This document shows, piece after piece, positions 35,129 through 44,194 of a stretch of 64,000 nucleotides of DNA. Source of the stretch: Dielma sp000508965 (lineage in GTDB: Bacteria; Bacillota_I; Bacilli_A; Erysipelotrichales; Erysipelotrichaceae); NCBI GenBank assembly GCA_000508965.1, contig BAHV02000016.1, positions 124,001 to 188,000 of the forward strand. The letters run 5' to 3'. Each line of letters starts with the position of its first letter. Position 1 is the first letter of the stretch. Made by a program: the position numbers and the translations under genes. Under the pieces are notes generated by a model. It was not told the DNA's origin. It searched no databases and worked only from the letters and a program-made list of their open reading frames with translations.

Positions 35129-35391
35129 TTTTTCAACCCCGTTCATTTGTCAAAAGTCACTGTGCGATATTTTCACAATAAAAAAGCAGCAGTAACCGCT
35201 GTTTGTAAGAAGGCTTAACAAATTTGTGAAAGTTTTCCCGTATAACCCCCACACATCCTAAAAAGCACCCCTTAAAACTAATTGTATTATAACCCTTAAT
35301 GCAATTCACTTCAATAATTTTTTCACATACTTCTCGCTGAATACTCTATTGAGAATGTTTTCACAGATTGTTCAATTCACTTCTCTGCACC

Positions 35392-35420
35392 TTGCAATTT
35401 CTAATAGGATAAACTATAAT
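35392..35420 (+). promoter_or_regulatory. Promoter of tatA-tatC
   Basis: TTGCAA (35392-35397), 17 bases, then TATAAT (35415-35420), about 45 bases before the tatA ATG. The rest of the 35129-35391 gap is AT-rich with runs like CAATTCACTT and TTTTCACA repeated, and holds no gene. Reverse-strand promoters for the ferredoxin operon must lie there but are not clear. Confidence 0.7.
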
Positions 35421-35465
35421 TCATGTGTATGGATATGAAAAACTATCCTTTAAAGGGGTGAAAGT

Positions 35466-35654
35466 ATGTTTGGAAGAATTGGTGCCGGAGAATTAATAAT
35501 CATTTTGATCATCGTTCTGGTTATTTTTGGTCCCAGCAAATTGCCGCAGATTGGAAAATCAATGGGTGAAGCTATTAAAGAATTCAGAAAAGGAACCCAA
35601 TCCGTAGAAAAAGAAATCAAGGATCTGACTGATCCAGCAAGTGACGAAAAATAG
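35466..35654 (+). CDS. tatA: Sec-independent translocase subunit TatA
   Basis: A 62-residue protein with a short N-terminal span (IIILIIVLVIFGPSKLPQIG) and the FGPSKLP hinge, an amphipathic helix (KSMGEAIKEFRKGT) and an acidic tail. It is short for TatA but complete. AAAGGGGTG precedes the ATG. The pair tatA-tatC without tatB is the minimal Firmicutes type. Confidence 0.95.
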   Translation: MFGRIGAGELIIILIIVLVIFGPSKLPQIGKSMGEAIKEFRKGTQSVEKEIKDLTDPASDEK

Positions 35655-35679
35655 TTACAAGTAGAAAGGATGTACAGCC

Positions 35680-36420
35680 GTGAGTTCTAACTCGAAGCAG
35701 GGTACATTTGTCGAGCATCTTGATGAACTCCGTAAACGTCTGACTCTGGTAATCATTATTAATCTGATTGCCATGTTTATCTGTTATCAGTACATCGATA
35801 TTCTGATTCAATATCTGCTGAATCTGAATCCCGGCATGGAACTGATCTATGTCGGACCGTCAGAACTGTTCATGGTGTACATCAAAGTATCGCTGCTATG
35901 TGCCATCGTCTTATGTTCACCGATTACCCTTTATCAGATTTGGGCCTTTGTATCTAAAGGACTTTACAGCAATGAAAAAGTATATATGCTGATTTCGCTG
36001 ACAATGGGACTCGCCTTTTTTATTATCGGTGTTATTTTCTGTTATTTTGTTGTTTTACCAATTACCTTAAGCTATTTTGTCAGAATATCCATCAGCGATA
36101 TTGCCGCAATGATTTCCATTGAACAATTTATGTCCTTCTGCAATCAGATGCTGCTGTGCTTTGGAATCGTATTCGAAATGCCGATTCTTTCCTTTTTGTT
36201 AAGTAAGATCGGTATCTTAAAACCGGCCTTCTTTAATGAAAAACGCGGTTTCCTTTATGTTTTGATTTTCATAGTTGCCGCAATCATCACACCGCCGGAT
36301 GTTATGTCGCAGATGCTTTTAGGCATACCGATGTGCCTGCTGCTTGAAATAAGCATGTGGATCTGTCGGACGGTTGATAAATTTAATACCAAAAAAATGA
36401 ATGCTGTCAAAGCGTTATAA
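35680..36420 (+). CDS. tatC: Sec-independent translocase subunit TatC
   Basis: A 246-residue six-span protein with the N-terminal FVEHLDELRKRL signal-recognition motif and later FGIVFEMPILSFLLSKIGIL and AAIITPPDVMSQMLLGIPM. It starts at an ATG or GTG about 25 bases past tatA (GTGAGTTCTAAC, behind AAGGATG). It recognises the twin-arginine motif. The adjacent divergent ferredoxin is an obvious substrate. Confidence 0.95.
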   Translation: MSSNSKQGTFVEHLDELRKRLTLVIIINLIAMFICYQYIDILIQYLLNLNPGMELIYVGPSELFMVYIKVSLLCAIVLCSPITLYQIWAFVSKGLYSNEKVYMLISLTMGLAFFIIGVIFCYFVVLPITLSYFVRISISDIAAMISIEQFMSFCNQMLLCFGIVFEMPILSFLLSKIGILKPAFFNEKRGFLYVLIFIVAAIITPPDVMSQMLLGIPMCLLLEISMWICRTVDKFNTKKMNAVKAL

Positions 36421-36423
36421 TCA

Positions 36424-36450
36424 AGTGCCGATGAAAAACGGTGCTTTTTT
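36424..36450 (+). terminator. Terminator of tatA-tatC
   Basis: AGTGCCG and CGGTGCT form a seven-pair stem with two G-U pairs, followed by TTTTTTA. Confidence 0.6.
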
Positions 36451-36592
36451 ATTGCCTGAATGAGAAGCACAAAATGCTTTTAACAGCTGTGCTAACAGTT
36501 ATTCACCTTATGATATTTAAATAATACCCAGACGCCATAAATTCAGGCAAGTAATGAAACCATGTCTTCATGGGCGCTGAATATAATTGATC

Positions 36593-36942
36593 TTATCCCG
36601 TCAGTCCCCGCATTGTCTTTGTGAATCTGTTTATCTGTGTATCTGCGTCCCATCCAGCAAATATTACACGAATTATGGCGACTGCTTTCATGTTTTCATC
36701 AAGGATATAAAAAACAAGATAATTATCTGCCGGTACTACTCGAAGCCCTCTAAACTTCCACAATTCTTCTTTTTCATATTCACGAAATCTCTTTGCCATA
36801 TGATAAAAACTTAAAATACATTTCTGAATTCTATTAATTTGGCTCTTTGTTTTTTCGGCATTAGAAGTTCAAAAGCAATATACTCATAAATCACTCAAAG
36901 ATCCGCTTCTGCTTGGTTTGAAATTTCAATATCAAAAATCAT
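36593..36942 (-). pseudogene. Decayed RelE/ParE-family toxin
   Basis: An ATG at 36940-36942 begins MIFDIEISNQAEADL and hits TGA at 36895-36897. Further on the frame shifts, and an open part (to 36593) encodes MAKRFREYEKEELWKFRGL, then VFYILDENMKAVAIIRVIFAGWDAD. Joined, these match the RelE/ParE plasmid-stabilization fold. At least one stop and one frameshift are needed to join them, so the toxin is dead. Confidence 0.75.
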
Positions 36943-37130
36943 AAATTATAACTTTTATGAAAATCAGCAAATACTTCACCCGCCGATTTTGTACGTCCTG
37001 CTTGCATATCCTTTCTCAAGTTCTGCATTCAGCAGTGATTCAGACAAAGCACTAACATCTACGAAATGAGCGGATGGTATCAAGCCTTAAAAGGAAGTCC
37101 TCTTTGAAGAATAATTTGATTGTAAAACAT
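36939..37130 (-). pseudogene. Decayed RelB/DinJ-family antitoxin
   Basis: Fragments on the reverse strand match a RelB/DinJ antitoxin: MFYNQIILQRGLPFKA, a stop, LLNAELEKGYA, then in another frame AGRTKSAGEVFADFHKSYNL ending in TGA that overlaps the toxin ATG. The N-terminal DNA-binding part is lost. The order antitoxin then toxin is the usual one, so this is the remnant of one relBE module. Confidence 0.7.
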
Positions 37131-37196
37131 GTTCACCGCACTTATGAAAAGTATGATTTTTCCCTAGACTAACTCCCAAAATTTTCTTACATACAA

Positions 37197-37221
37197 AATA
37201 AAAAGCCTGCAGCTGCAGGCC
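37197..37221 (-). terminator. Terminator of the lipoprotein gene
   Basis: A GCCTGCAGCTGCAGGC palindrome followed leftward by TTTTTATTT. Confidence 0.8.
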
Positions 37222-37231
37222 TAATATGTGA

Positions 37232-37963
37232 TTAACCGCGATAGTTGATTCTTTCAACTAATGAACCGTCATTAGCATAGATTTCAGCCATATCATTGAC
37301 CTGATCCAGCCAGATAACCGCTTTGATTGCATCATCGCCAAAATTGTTGGCATCATAGTCAGATTTAGCAAATACATACATATTATATGTTCCTTCAAGA
37401 TTTGCCAATACTGATTCAGTATACAGATAATCAGCTAAAGAACGAATCATTTCCGCATCAATGCTGTCACTGTCCAGTACATAATCATAAACCGTATCAT
37501 CTTCTTCAAAGTAATAGATTTCCATCGGAACATTGAATGCAGCTTCTTCTGTACGTTCATACAGATCACCATCATATTCAAAATCAGCATCCGCGTCAAA
37601 TGTCGGACAAACGATGGTTGCGAAATCACCGCTCTTTGGAGGCAATGCCTTTACATTGACACTCTTCTCACATTCAGGGAAATCCACATGACCAGTGAAA
37701 TAATAATCAGACAGATTAACTACCTGAATTCTGTACTCATCATTAACCGGATCATCATAATAAACCTCGATGGTCGTATTTGGATCACTGAATACCTTCT
37801 GTGCTTCAGTCTTTGCAATTGGCTTTGACTGCAATACTTCTGACATTACTTTATCATGATTTGGATTTAGATATACGATATCTACACTTTCAAACTTACT
37901 GCCAGAGGAACAAGCGCAGAGCAACGCTGCTATGCTTAATACACCTAATGCTTTAAATTTCAT
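37232..37963 (-). CDS. Hypothetical lipoprotein
   Basis: A 243-residue protein with signal MKFKALGVLSIAALLCAC (lipobox LCAC) and an acidic, Asp/Tyr-rich mature part (FDADADFEYDGDLYERTEEA, YYFEEDDTVYDYVLDSD). No domain was recognised. It would be tethered to the outer face of the membrane. It has its own terminator and a likely promoter upstream, and the neighbours give no clue. Confidence 0.75.
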   Translation of the reverse strand: MKFKALGVLSIAALLCACSSGSKFESVDIVYLNPNHDKVMSEVLQSKPIAKTEAQKVFSDPNTTIEVYYDDPVNDEYRIQVVNLSDYYFTGHVDFPECEKSVNVKALPPKSGDFATIVCPTFDADADFEYDGDLYERTEEAAFNVPMEIYYFEEDDTVYDYVLDSDSIDAEMIRSLADYLYTESVLANLEGTYNMYVFAKSDYDANNFGDDAIKAVIWLDQVNDMAEIYANDGSLVERINYRG

Positions 37964-38040
37964 ATTACCCTATCTCTCCTTGTATATATTAACAAATCTA
38001 TTTTATCACAAAATAAATGAAACGTGACATAAATTACAAT

Positions 38041-38066
38041 AAAAAGCTGACAAACGTCAGCTTTCA
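38041..38066 (-). terminator. Terminator of pgi
   Basis: AAAGCTGACG, loop, CGTCAGCTTTTT reading leftward, just past the pgi stop. Confidence 0.85.
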
Positions 38067-38070
38067 GAAC

Positions 38071-39348
38071 TTAATTCTTGCCTAACAGACGGAACATATT
38101 CTTTTTATATACTTCTACACCTGGCTGATCAAATGGATTTTCATCAATCAGATAAGTTGTCATCGCAATTGCCCTGAAGAAGAAATAAGCCAAATAACCA
38201 AAGCTTTCGACACTCATATCAGGAATTGTGATTTCAATATTAGGAACATGACCAGTTTCAACATGTGCCTCCAAAGTTCCCTGACAAGCCATCTTATTTA
38301 CCCAATCCACAGATTTACCGGCCAGATAATTCATGCCGTCTAAATTTTCTTCATCCGCTGGGAAAGTAAGATCCAAAGTTGGTTTTTCAACCTTAATCAA
38401 CGTTTCAAATAATACTTTGTTGCCATCTTGAATGAATTGTCCCATAGAATGCAGATCCGTAGAGAAATTAACTGAGCAAGGCAGGATTCCCTTGCCGTTT
38501 TTACCTTCTGATTCACCAAACAGCTGTTTCCACCATTCAGCAACCAGACTCATCTGTGTTTCATATGAAACCAGCATTTCCGCATTCTTGCCTTGATTTT
38601 GCAGCATACGGCGCGCTACTGCATAACGGTAAGCTGGGTTCTTATCAAGATCAGCAGTATCCAGATCCTTATAAGCCTTGCGGCAGCCTTCAAGCAGTGC
38701 GTTGATATCGATGCCGGCAACAGCAATCGGTAAAAGACCTACAGCAGTAATTACAGAGAAACGGCCGCCGATATCATCAGGAATCGCAAAAACTTCATAA
38801 CCAGCCTTATCAGCTAATGATTTCAATGTACCACGGTTGCGGTCAGTGGTCGCAAAGATACGTTTAGCAGCTTCTTCAACACCATATTTAGCTTCTAAAG
38901 CCTGTTTAAACAAACGGAATGCCAACGCTGTTTCAGTTGTTGTGCCAGACTTAGAAATAACATTCAGACATACTTCCTTATCCTTAATATAATCTAAAAC
39001 CTGAGCGATATACGTTGATGAGAAGGTATTACCGATAAAGATAATTTCTGGTTTTTTCTGAGCATACAGCCCATTCACCATTTCGATTACCGCCCGGGCC
39101 CCTAAGTATGAACCGCCGATACCGCATACCAAGAATACATCACAGTGATTGCGGATTCGCTCAGCCGCATCTAAAATACGGGCAAATTCCTCTTTATCAT
39201 AGTCAAAAGGCCATTCTACCCAACCGGTATAATCATTCCCTTTGCCTTTTTTAGTCATCAGCAGCTCATGACAATGCGTTACGCTGTCTTGATAATCTGC
39301 GAAATTCTCATTTAAAAATGCGTTTTTAGTTTCTAACTTGATCATCAT
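38071..39348 (-). CDS. pgi: Glucose-6-phosphate isomerase
   Basis: A 425-residue enzyme of the short bacterial PGI type. It shows VCGIGGSYLGARAVIEM (phosphosugar binding), VISKSGTTTETALAFR, GGRFSVITAVGLLPIA and the C-terminal helix. It interconverts glucose-6-phosphate and fructose-6-phosphate. Two adjacent ATG codons (39348 and 39345) are both possible starts behind GGGAGG. It overlaps the S1-domain gene by 4 bases. Confidence 0.96.
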   Translation of the reverse strand: MMIKLETKNAFLNENFADYQDSVTHCHELLMTKKGKGNDYTGWVEWPFDYDKEEFARILDAAERIRNHCDVFLVCGIGGSYLGARAVIEMVNGLYAQKKPEIIFIGNTFSSTYIAQVLDYIKDKEVCLNVISKSGTTTETALAFRLFKQALEAKYGVEEAAKRIFATTDRNRGTLKSLADKAGYEVFAIPDDIGGRFSVITAVGLLPIAVAGIDINALLEGCRKAYKDLDTADLDKNPAYRYAVARRMLQNQGKNAEMLVSYETQMSLVAEWWKQLFGESEGKNGKGILPCSVNFSTDLHSMGQFIQDGNKVLFETLIKVEKPTLDLTFPADEENLDGMNYLAGKSVDWVNKMACQGTLEAHVETGHVPNIEITIPDMSVESFGYLAYFFFRAIAMTTYLIDENPFDQPGVEVYKKNMFRLLGKN

Positions 39349-39710
39349 TTTTCCTCCCGCTTGATCTGATTTTCAATCCATTCATCCAAATGATCAGCTA
39401 ATACTTGAAAGCCGATCACCATTTTCGGCACCTTTTGTACACGGTGTACTTTCTGCTTCTGACGAGCCATATTGCGGTTCACTGCCTTCAGCGACAATTT
39501 ACACTGATTCGTTGACGTATCAATATCAATGACTTTGACCCGGACTTTTTCGCCCACCGTCAGAAATTTCGTCACGTCCTTAACATATCCCCTCGATATT
39601 TCTGAGATATGAATCAGACCTTTATGATCTGAGTCCAGATAAACAAAAGCACCATAGGGCTGGATGCCGGTGATTACACCTTCTACAACCTGTCCAACTA
39701 AATAATGCAT
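39345..39710 (-). CDS. S1 RNA-binding protein, YugI/CvfD-like
   Basis: A 121-residue protein with one S1 domain over residues 6-75 (VGQVVEGVITGIQPYGAFVYL, HISEISRGYVKDV, VKVIDIDTSTNQCKLSLK) and a basic tail (RQKQKVHRVQKVPK). Small one-S1 proteins of this kind in Firmicutes (YugI, GSP13, CvfD) act with ribosomes. In several genomes they lie beside pgi, as here. Confidence 0.85.
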   Translation of the reverse strand: MHYLVGQVVEGVITGIQPYGAFVYLDSDHKGLIHISEISRGYVKDVTKFLTVGEKVRVKVIDIDTSTNQCKLSLKAVNRNMARQKQKVHRVQKVPKMVIGFQVLADHLDEWIENQIKREEK

Positions 39711-39763
39711 CTATCCACCTCATTTCCCAAACAATTATATCACAAAACAAACTTTCTGTACCT

Positions 39764-40309
39764 TTATTTAAGGGTAACTTGATCAAAAATTTCATCACTC
39801 ATTGTATAGATTGTAAAGACATCATTTTCCAAAACCGCATAAGAAGCGGGACAGCCGCCTTTAGGCAGCGTAATTGAACCCGGATTTAAAAGCATGATGC
39901 CATGATCCTTTTTAATTGTTGGAATATGAATATGGCCAAACAGAAAGCAGTCACCCATTTTTAATGCCGGCATATGATCCGGTGAATAAACATGTCCGTG
40001 ACTGGCAAAGATGCGGTACCCGTCCATTAAAAGCACGTTATAATCAGCGGTTATAGGAAAAGCCAGCACCATCTGATCGACTTCGCCGTCACAATTTCCT
40101 CTCACTGCGATGATTTTATCTTTATATGCATTCAGCAGCTGAGCGGTTGATTTTGGATCATAACCATCAGGCAGTTCATTGCGCGGGCCATGATAAAGTA
40201 TATCTCCTAGTAAAAGCAGCTGATCTGCCTGTAATTCTTCAAAGCGCTCTAGCAAATGCTGACACGTCTTGGCGCAGCCATGAATATCCGATGCTATTAA
40301 TAATCTCAT
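39764..40309 (-). CDS. Phosphodiesterase, YfcE family
   Basis: A 181-residue calcineurin-like metallophosphoesterase. Metal-binding motifs are SDIHGC (start), LLGDILYHGPRN, VRGNCDGEVD and the late HGHVYSPD and GHIHIPTI. This matches YfcE-type phosphodiesterases of about 180 residues. It has its own promoter region and follows a gap upstream of the HD gene. Confidence 0.88.
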   Translation of the reverse strand: MRLLIASDIHGCAKTCQHLLERFEELQADQLLLLGDILYHGPRNELPDGYDPKSTAQLLNAYKDKIIAVRGNCDGEVDQMVLAFPITADYNVLLMDGYRIFASHGHVYSPDHMPALKMGDCFLFGHIHIPTIKKDHGIMLLNPGSITLPKGGCPASYAVLENDVFTIYTMSDEIFDQVTLK

Positions 40310-40439
40310 AATGAGTCCTCCATTTTCTTTACCATTATATCAGACAGCCGCTTCACTGTCATTGAAAAGACCATTCAAAAAGATGTCTTTTCATCCTTAA
40401 GATGGTATAATTAAGGTAATGAAAAAGGAGGATATTTTC

Positions 40440-40940
40440 ATGAAACATAAAATCGGACTATTAATAGAAGATATGATACTTTATGAAAGAGAAAGTCAGC
40501 GGCGGATCAACCACGCAATGAAAGTATACAGCTTTGCACTGGCGATTGCGGAAAACGAAAACGTCAATGCAGAAACTCTGCAAATCATTGAAGCAGCGGC
40601 TGTGCTTCACGATATCGGTGTTAAAGAAAGTATCAACAAATATAATAGTACAGCCGGTACTTTCCAGGAAATCGAAGGTCCGGCAATCGCTAAAAAAATC
40701 TTAAAAAACCGTGATTATGAAACTGATTTCATTGACCGTGTCTGCTACTTAATCGCCCATCATCACACATATGACCGCATCAATGACATCGACCTGCAAA
40801 TTCTTGTCGAAGCGGATCTGCTTGTTAACATGTTTGAAAAGAGCTATTCCTATGAGACGATCGTTGATCATCGTGAACGTTATTTCAAGACAAAGACCGG
40901 ATTAAAATATTTGGATAATCTGTTTTTAAGAAATTATTAA
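40440..40940 (+). CDS. HD-domain phosphohydrolase-like protein
   Basis: A 166-residue protein starting MKHKIGLLIEDMIL behind AAGGAGGATATTTTC. The HD motif is AAVLHDIGVKES; later IAHHHTYDRI supplies another metal-binding pair. The N-terminal INHAMKVYSFALAI is typical. Small stand-alone HD proteins hydrolyse nucleotides or act in signalling; the substrate cannot be told. A terminator follows. Confidence 0.8.
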   Translation: MKHKIGLLIEDMILYERESQRRINHAMKVYSFALAIAENENVNAETLQIIEAAAVLHDIGVKESINKYNSTAGTFQEIEGPAIAKKILKNRDYETDFIDRVCYLIAHHHTYDRINDIDLQILVEADLLVNMFEKSYSYETIVDHRERYFKTKTGLKYLDNLFLRNY

Positions 40941-40944
40941 TCAA

Positions 40945-40973
40945 TCCCTGCGCTAAAATGCAGGGATTTCATT
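40945..40973 (+). terminator. Terminator of the HD gene
   Basis: TCCCTGC, an eight-base loop and GCAGGGA, followed by TTTCATTT. Confidence 0.6.
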
Positions 40974-40975
40974 TA

Positions 40976-41006
40976 AAAAGGTTAACAGTGATGAAACGGT
41001 TAACCC
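40976..41006 (-). terminator. Terminator of the yjjG-coaD-rsmD operon
   Basis: Read leftward, GGTTAACCGT, loop, ACTGTTAACC, then TTTTTAAAT. Confidence 0.75.
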
Positions 41007-41011
41007 TTGGT

Positions 41012-41695
41012 TTAATTTAATAAATCAATGACTTGAGAAAGTCTGTCAATCTCATAGTCCGGCTGATATCCACTCAGATTCTCCTGATGATCAGGATTAT
41101 ACCAGACTGTTGTCCAACCGGCCGTCACACCGCCCTTAATATCTGCACTCAAGGAATCACCAACAAATAAAATTCGTTTTGGATCATGAATTTCCAAAAC
41201 CTTTTCAACGCGCTTAAAGAACTTAGGGTCCGGCTTTTCTGCCTGCAGCTCCTCTGAGATAAACAAATGTTTAAAATAAGGTTCAATCCCTGATTTTGCA
41301 AACCGCCGGCGCTGCACATACCCAATGCCGTTACTGGCAATCGAGCATTCAATCTTTTGAGAAACCGTTTGGATCACAGCCATCGCATCATCAAACAAGA
41401 TGCCCATTTCAGCCAGATTATTTGTATATTCCATACTGATCTGTTCGGCATCCATCTGCTGGTGAGTTGCGGCAGCATATGACGCAAAGCGTTGAACCCG
41501 CAATTCAGCCTTCCCTATCTCTTTGCGTTCCAGCCGTTTCCACATATCATCATTAATTTTAGAATAAAGCTCATAGCTGTGCAATGAACAATCAAAGCCA
41601 TGATTTTCCATAGTCAGCATAAAAGCCTGCTTTTCAGCCGCCTTAAAATCATAAAGCGTCGCATCAGCGTCAAATAATAATTTATCGTAATTCAT
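41012..41695 (-). CDS. HAD hydrolase, YjjG type
   Basis: A 227-residue protein starting MNYDKLLFDADATLYDFKAA behind AGGAGAATCT. Motif I is DADATLYD (the DxDxT signature of YjjG-like nucleotidases), motif II is CSIASNGI, the lysine is AEKPDPKFF and motif IV is ILFVGDSLSADIKGG. Proteins of this type dephosphorylate nucleoside monophosphates and clear noncanonical pyrimidines. It follows coaD closely. Confidence 0.9.
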   Translation of the reverse strand: MNYDKLLFDADATLYDFKAAEKQAFMLTMENHGFDCSLHSYELYSKINDDMWKRLERKEIGKAELRVQRFASYAAATHQQMDAEQISMEYTNNLAEMGILFDDAMAVIQTVSQKIECSIASNGIGYVQRRRFAKSGIEPYFKHLFISEELQAEKPDPKFFKRVEKVLEIHDPKRILFVGDSLSADIKGGVTAGWTTVWYNPDHQENLSGYQPDYEIDRLSQVIDLLN

Positions 41696-41703
41696 AGATT
41701 CTC

Positions 41704-42183
41704 CTATTGATATTTCTGCATCAGACATTGTCTGACATAAGGGGTAACAAAATTGCTGAGCTCACCATGAAACATCGCAATCTCCTTAACCGTGGTAGAG
41801 GATACAAAAGAATACTCCGGTCGGCTCATTAAAAAGACTGTTTCTACTTTAGGATCAAGCATCATATTCGCGGTCGCAATCTGCAATTCATATTCATAAT
41901 CGCTGGTTGCACGAATACCGCGAATCATCACTTCAGCACCTAATGCCGAAGCTGTATGAACCGTCAGTCCCTGACCGATATGAACCTTTACATTGTTTAA
42001 ATGCGTAGTTTCTCTTTCAATCATTTCCTTGCGTTCATGCTCGGTGAACGTACATTTCTTAACACCATTATACATAATCAGTACAATGACTTCATCATAC
42101 ATCGCGCTGGCTCTTTCAATAATATTCAAATGCCCGCGCGTCATGGGATCAAATGTTCCCGGATATACTGCTTTTCGATTCAT
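41704..42183 (-). CDS. coaD: Phosphopantetheine adenylyltransferase
   Basis: A 159-residue nucleotidyltransferase with AVYPGTFDPMTRGHLNII (the TxGH site) and later EVMIRGIRATSDYEYELQ and RPEYSFVSSTTVKEI. It makes dephospho-CoA from 4'-phosphopantetheine. The start overlaps the rsmD stop by 4 bases (ATGA). Confidence 0.97.
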   Translation of the reverse strand: MNRKAVYPGTFDPMTRGHLNIIERASAMYDEVIVLIMYNGVKKCTFTEHERKEMIERETTHLNNVKVHIGQGLTVHTASALGAEVMIRGIRATSDYEYELQIATANMMLDPKVETVFLMSRPEYSFVSSTTVKEIAMFHGELSNFVTPYVRQCLMQKYQ

Positions 42184-42740
42184 TTTGCTGTTTCCCTTCG
42201 ATAATAGCTTATTTTAGTTATGCCGTAACATGCCATTTTTTCAAGCTGCATGTCACTGATCTGCTCTGCAAATTCATCTTCTTTGCGGCTTTCAATAACG
42301 ATTAAACCATCAGGCTTCATTAATGACAAAGCACATATCTGATTAATCAGTGCTTCATTTTGCTGCTTAGCATAAGGCGGATCAAGATAGATCAGATCAA
42401 ACTGTCGGCCGGCTTGCGCGCATGCCTTCAGCAGCTCCTCTGCCGACAGCTGACTGATCTTCGTCTGTTCTTCAATTTTTAAATTCACAACATTGCGCTT
42501 AATCGTTTTGACTGCCGCCGAACTCATATCATTCAGCCAAGCGTGATCCATCCCGCGGGAAATTGCCTCAATGCCGATATTACCGCTGCCGCTGTATACA
42601 TCAAGCATTTCACCGCCCTGAAAATATGGCCCAATCCGTGAAAATACAGCTTCTTTAACTTTATCAGCCGTTGGCCGGGTATCCATTCCCTCCACCGCCT
42701 CTATTTTTCTTGAACGCAGTGTTCCTGCAACTACACGCAT
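42180..42740 (-). CDS. rsmD: 16S rRNA (guanine966-N2)-methyltransferase
   Basis: A 186-residue SAM methyltransferase with MRVVAGTLRSRKI, TRPTADKVKEAVFSRIG, MLDVYSGSGNIGIEAISRG and the catalytic IYLDPPYAK. It modifies G966 of 16S rRNA. The rsmD-coaD pair is a common Firmicutes arrangement. Confidence 0.96.
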   Translation of the reverse strand: MRVVAGTLRSRKIEAVEGMDTRPTADKVKEAVFSRIGPYFQGGEMLDVYSGSGNIGIEAISRGMDHAWLNDMSSAAVKTIKRNVVNLKIEEQTKISQLSAEELLKACAQAGRQFDLIYLDPPYAKQQNEALINQICALSLMKPDGLIVIESRKEDEFAEQISDMQLEKMACYGITKISYYRRETAK

Positions 42741-42813
42741 AAATACTCCCCTCCCAGCATAGATTATACTATCTCACTTTCCTTCTTATCCGTTAGCATG
42801 AATGCGCAGCAGC

Positions 42814-44007
42814 TTAATTGCCATTGCGCATTTTTGCTATGACGGCCTGTGAAATGCCCACCGCACAGCAGATTGAAAGCAGACTGCTTGAACCTGACGA
42901 AATAAAGAGCAGCGGTACACCGGTTAATGGCAGCAGACCGGTAACACCGCCGACATTAAATAGGAAATGCACAAACATATAAACTGCCGTACCAACAAGC
43001 AAAATTTTATAACCTTCACTTTTAGCTTTAAATGCATAATAAAATAAACGGTACATGATAATTACATAAAAGAATAAAATATACAGGAAACCGCCGATAC
43101 CTAATTCTTCAACGGTTATAGCCAGAATATAATCTGTTTTTGCTTCCGGCAGATACAGCATCTTCTGAATTGACTGCCCCAAACCAAGTCCTGTCCATTT
43201 GCCTGTCGCAAAAGCATAGAGTGAATTGATCAGCTGATAACCATCCACAAAAGGATCGCTGAATGGATTGTCCGCAATAATAAAGCGGCTCAGCTGATGC
43301 TCCTGCAGAAAAGGCAGTTTAGATACAACCTTTAAGCCTGCTGGGGTCAGCAGAAACAAGGATGCGATGCCGCCGATTAAGATCAGCACCATCAGAATAT
43401 GCTGAAGCTTGCGCAGACTTTTGTGCGTCGGTATCAAAAAACAGACGCCGCAGATTACCGTTAATACCATGATTGAACCGGCATCATTCTGCAAGCCGAT
43501 AAAAAATACACCTAAAAGCATAAAAATAACCGGTACTTTAATAATTGTCCAGCAAGAATAATTTTCCTTACGCCGTGTAGTTTCCACGGTCACTGCCATT
43601 AAAACGATCATGAAAGTTTTAAAAAACTCCGAAGGCTGCAGCGTAACCTCACCGATCATCGGCAATGACAGACGCAGCCACGCCCGTGAACCGCCGCTGG
43701 GATCAAACATCAAACAAGCAAGCAGCATCCCAAGCAATAAAACACCGATCGTCTGCGACCACCACTTTGCTCTTGACATTGTAAAGTTATTGGCCATAAA
43801 TACCATGGCAAGATAGCTTAAGATCACAAATCCCAACTGTTTAATAAAAGTTTTGATAACGACTGTATCATTATTATATGTTTCACCGACACTGGTTGAT
43901 GTTATCATCAGCGTGCCTATTACGATTAAGGCGATAACACTGATATGAATGAAAAGATCATATTTTTTAGGCATCTTAAATGTAAGACGCATTCTCATAA
44001 AATTCAC
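42814..44007 (-). CDS. ftsW: FtsW/RodA-type peptidoglycan polymerase
   Basis: A 397-residue SEDS glycosyltransferase with about ten spans. It starts at GTG behind GGAGGCG. The signature block is GGVTGLLPLTGVPLLFISSGSSS near the C-terminus, close to the FtsW consensus but with SSGSSS in place of the usual SYGGSS. It builds septal glycan strands with a class B penicillin-binding protein. FtsW is preferred over RodA from length and neighbours (rsmD, coaD), without certainty. Confidence 0.85.
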   Translation of the reverse strand: MNFMRMRLTFKMPKKYDLFIHISVIALIVIGTLMITSTSVGETYNNDTVVIKTFIKQLGFVILSYLAMVFMANNFTMSRAKWWSQTIGVLLLGMLLACLMFDPSGGSRAWLRLSLPMIGEVTLQPSEFFKTFMIVLMAVTVETTRRKENYSCWTIIKVPVIFMLLGVFFIGLQNDAGSIMVLTVICGVCFLIPTHKSLRKLQHILMVLILIGGIASLFLLTPAGLKVVSKLPFLQEHQLSRFIIADNPFSDPFVDGYQLINSLYAFATGKWTGLGLGQSIQKMLYLPEAKTDYILAITVEELGIGGFLYILFFYVIIMYRLFYYAFKAKSEGYKILLVGTAVYMFVHFLFNVGGVTGLLPLTGVPLLFISSGSSSLLSICCAVGISQAVIAKMRNGN

Positions 44008-44141
44008 GTAATCGCCTCCGTATCCATTTTACACAATTTAAGCTTATAAAGCAACCAAGCAAAAAGCATCATAAATCATTGGATAAGAAGCATATAAACC
44101 ATAATCAGGCTGAATAAATCCGATTATACAAGCGGTAATAC

Positions 44142-44170
44142 TTGCGTCATTTTTAATTATAACGTAAAAT
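44142..44170 (+). promoter_or_regulatory. Promoter of def
   Basis: TTGCGT (44142-44147), 17 bases, TAAAAT (44165-44170), 24 bases before the start codon. Confidence 0.6.
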
Positions 44171-44194
44171 AATATGGAAGAAAGCAGGGATAAA

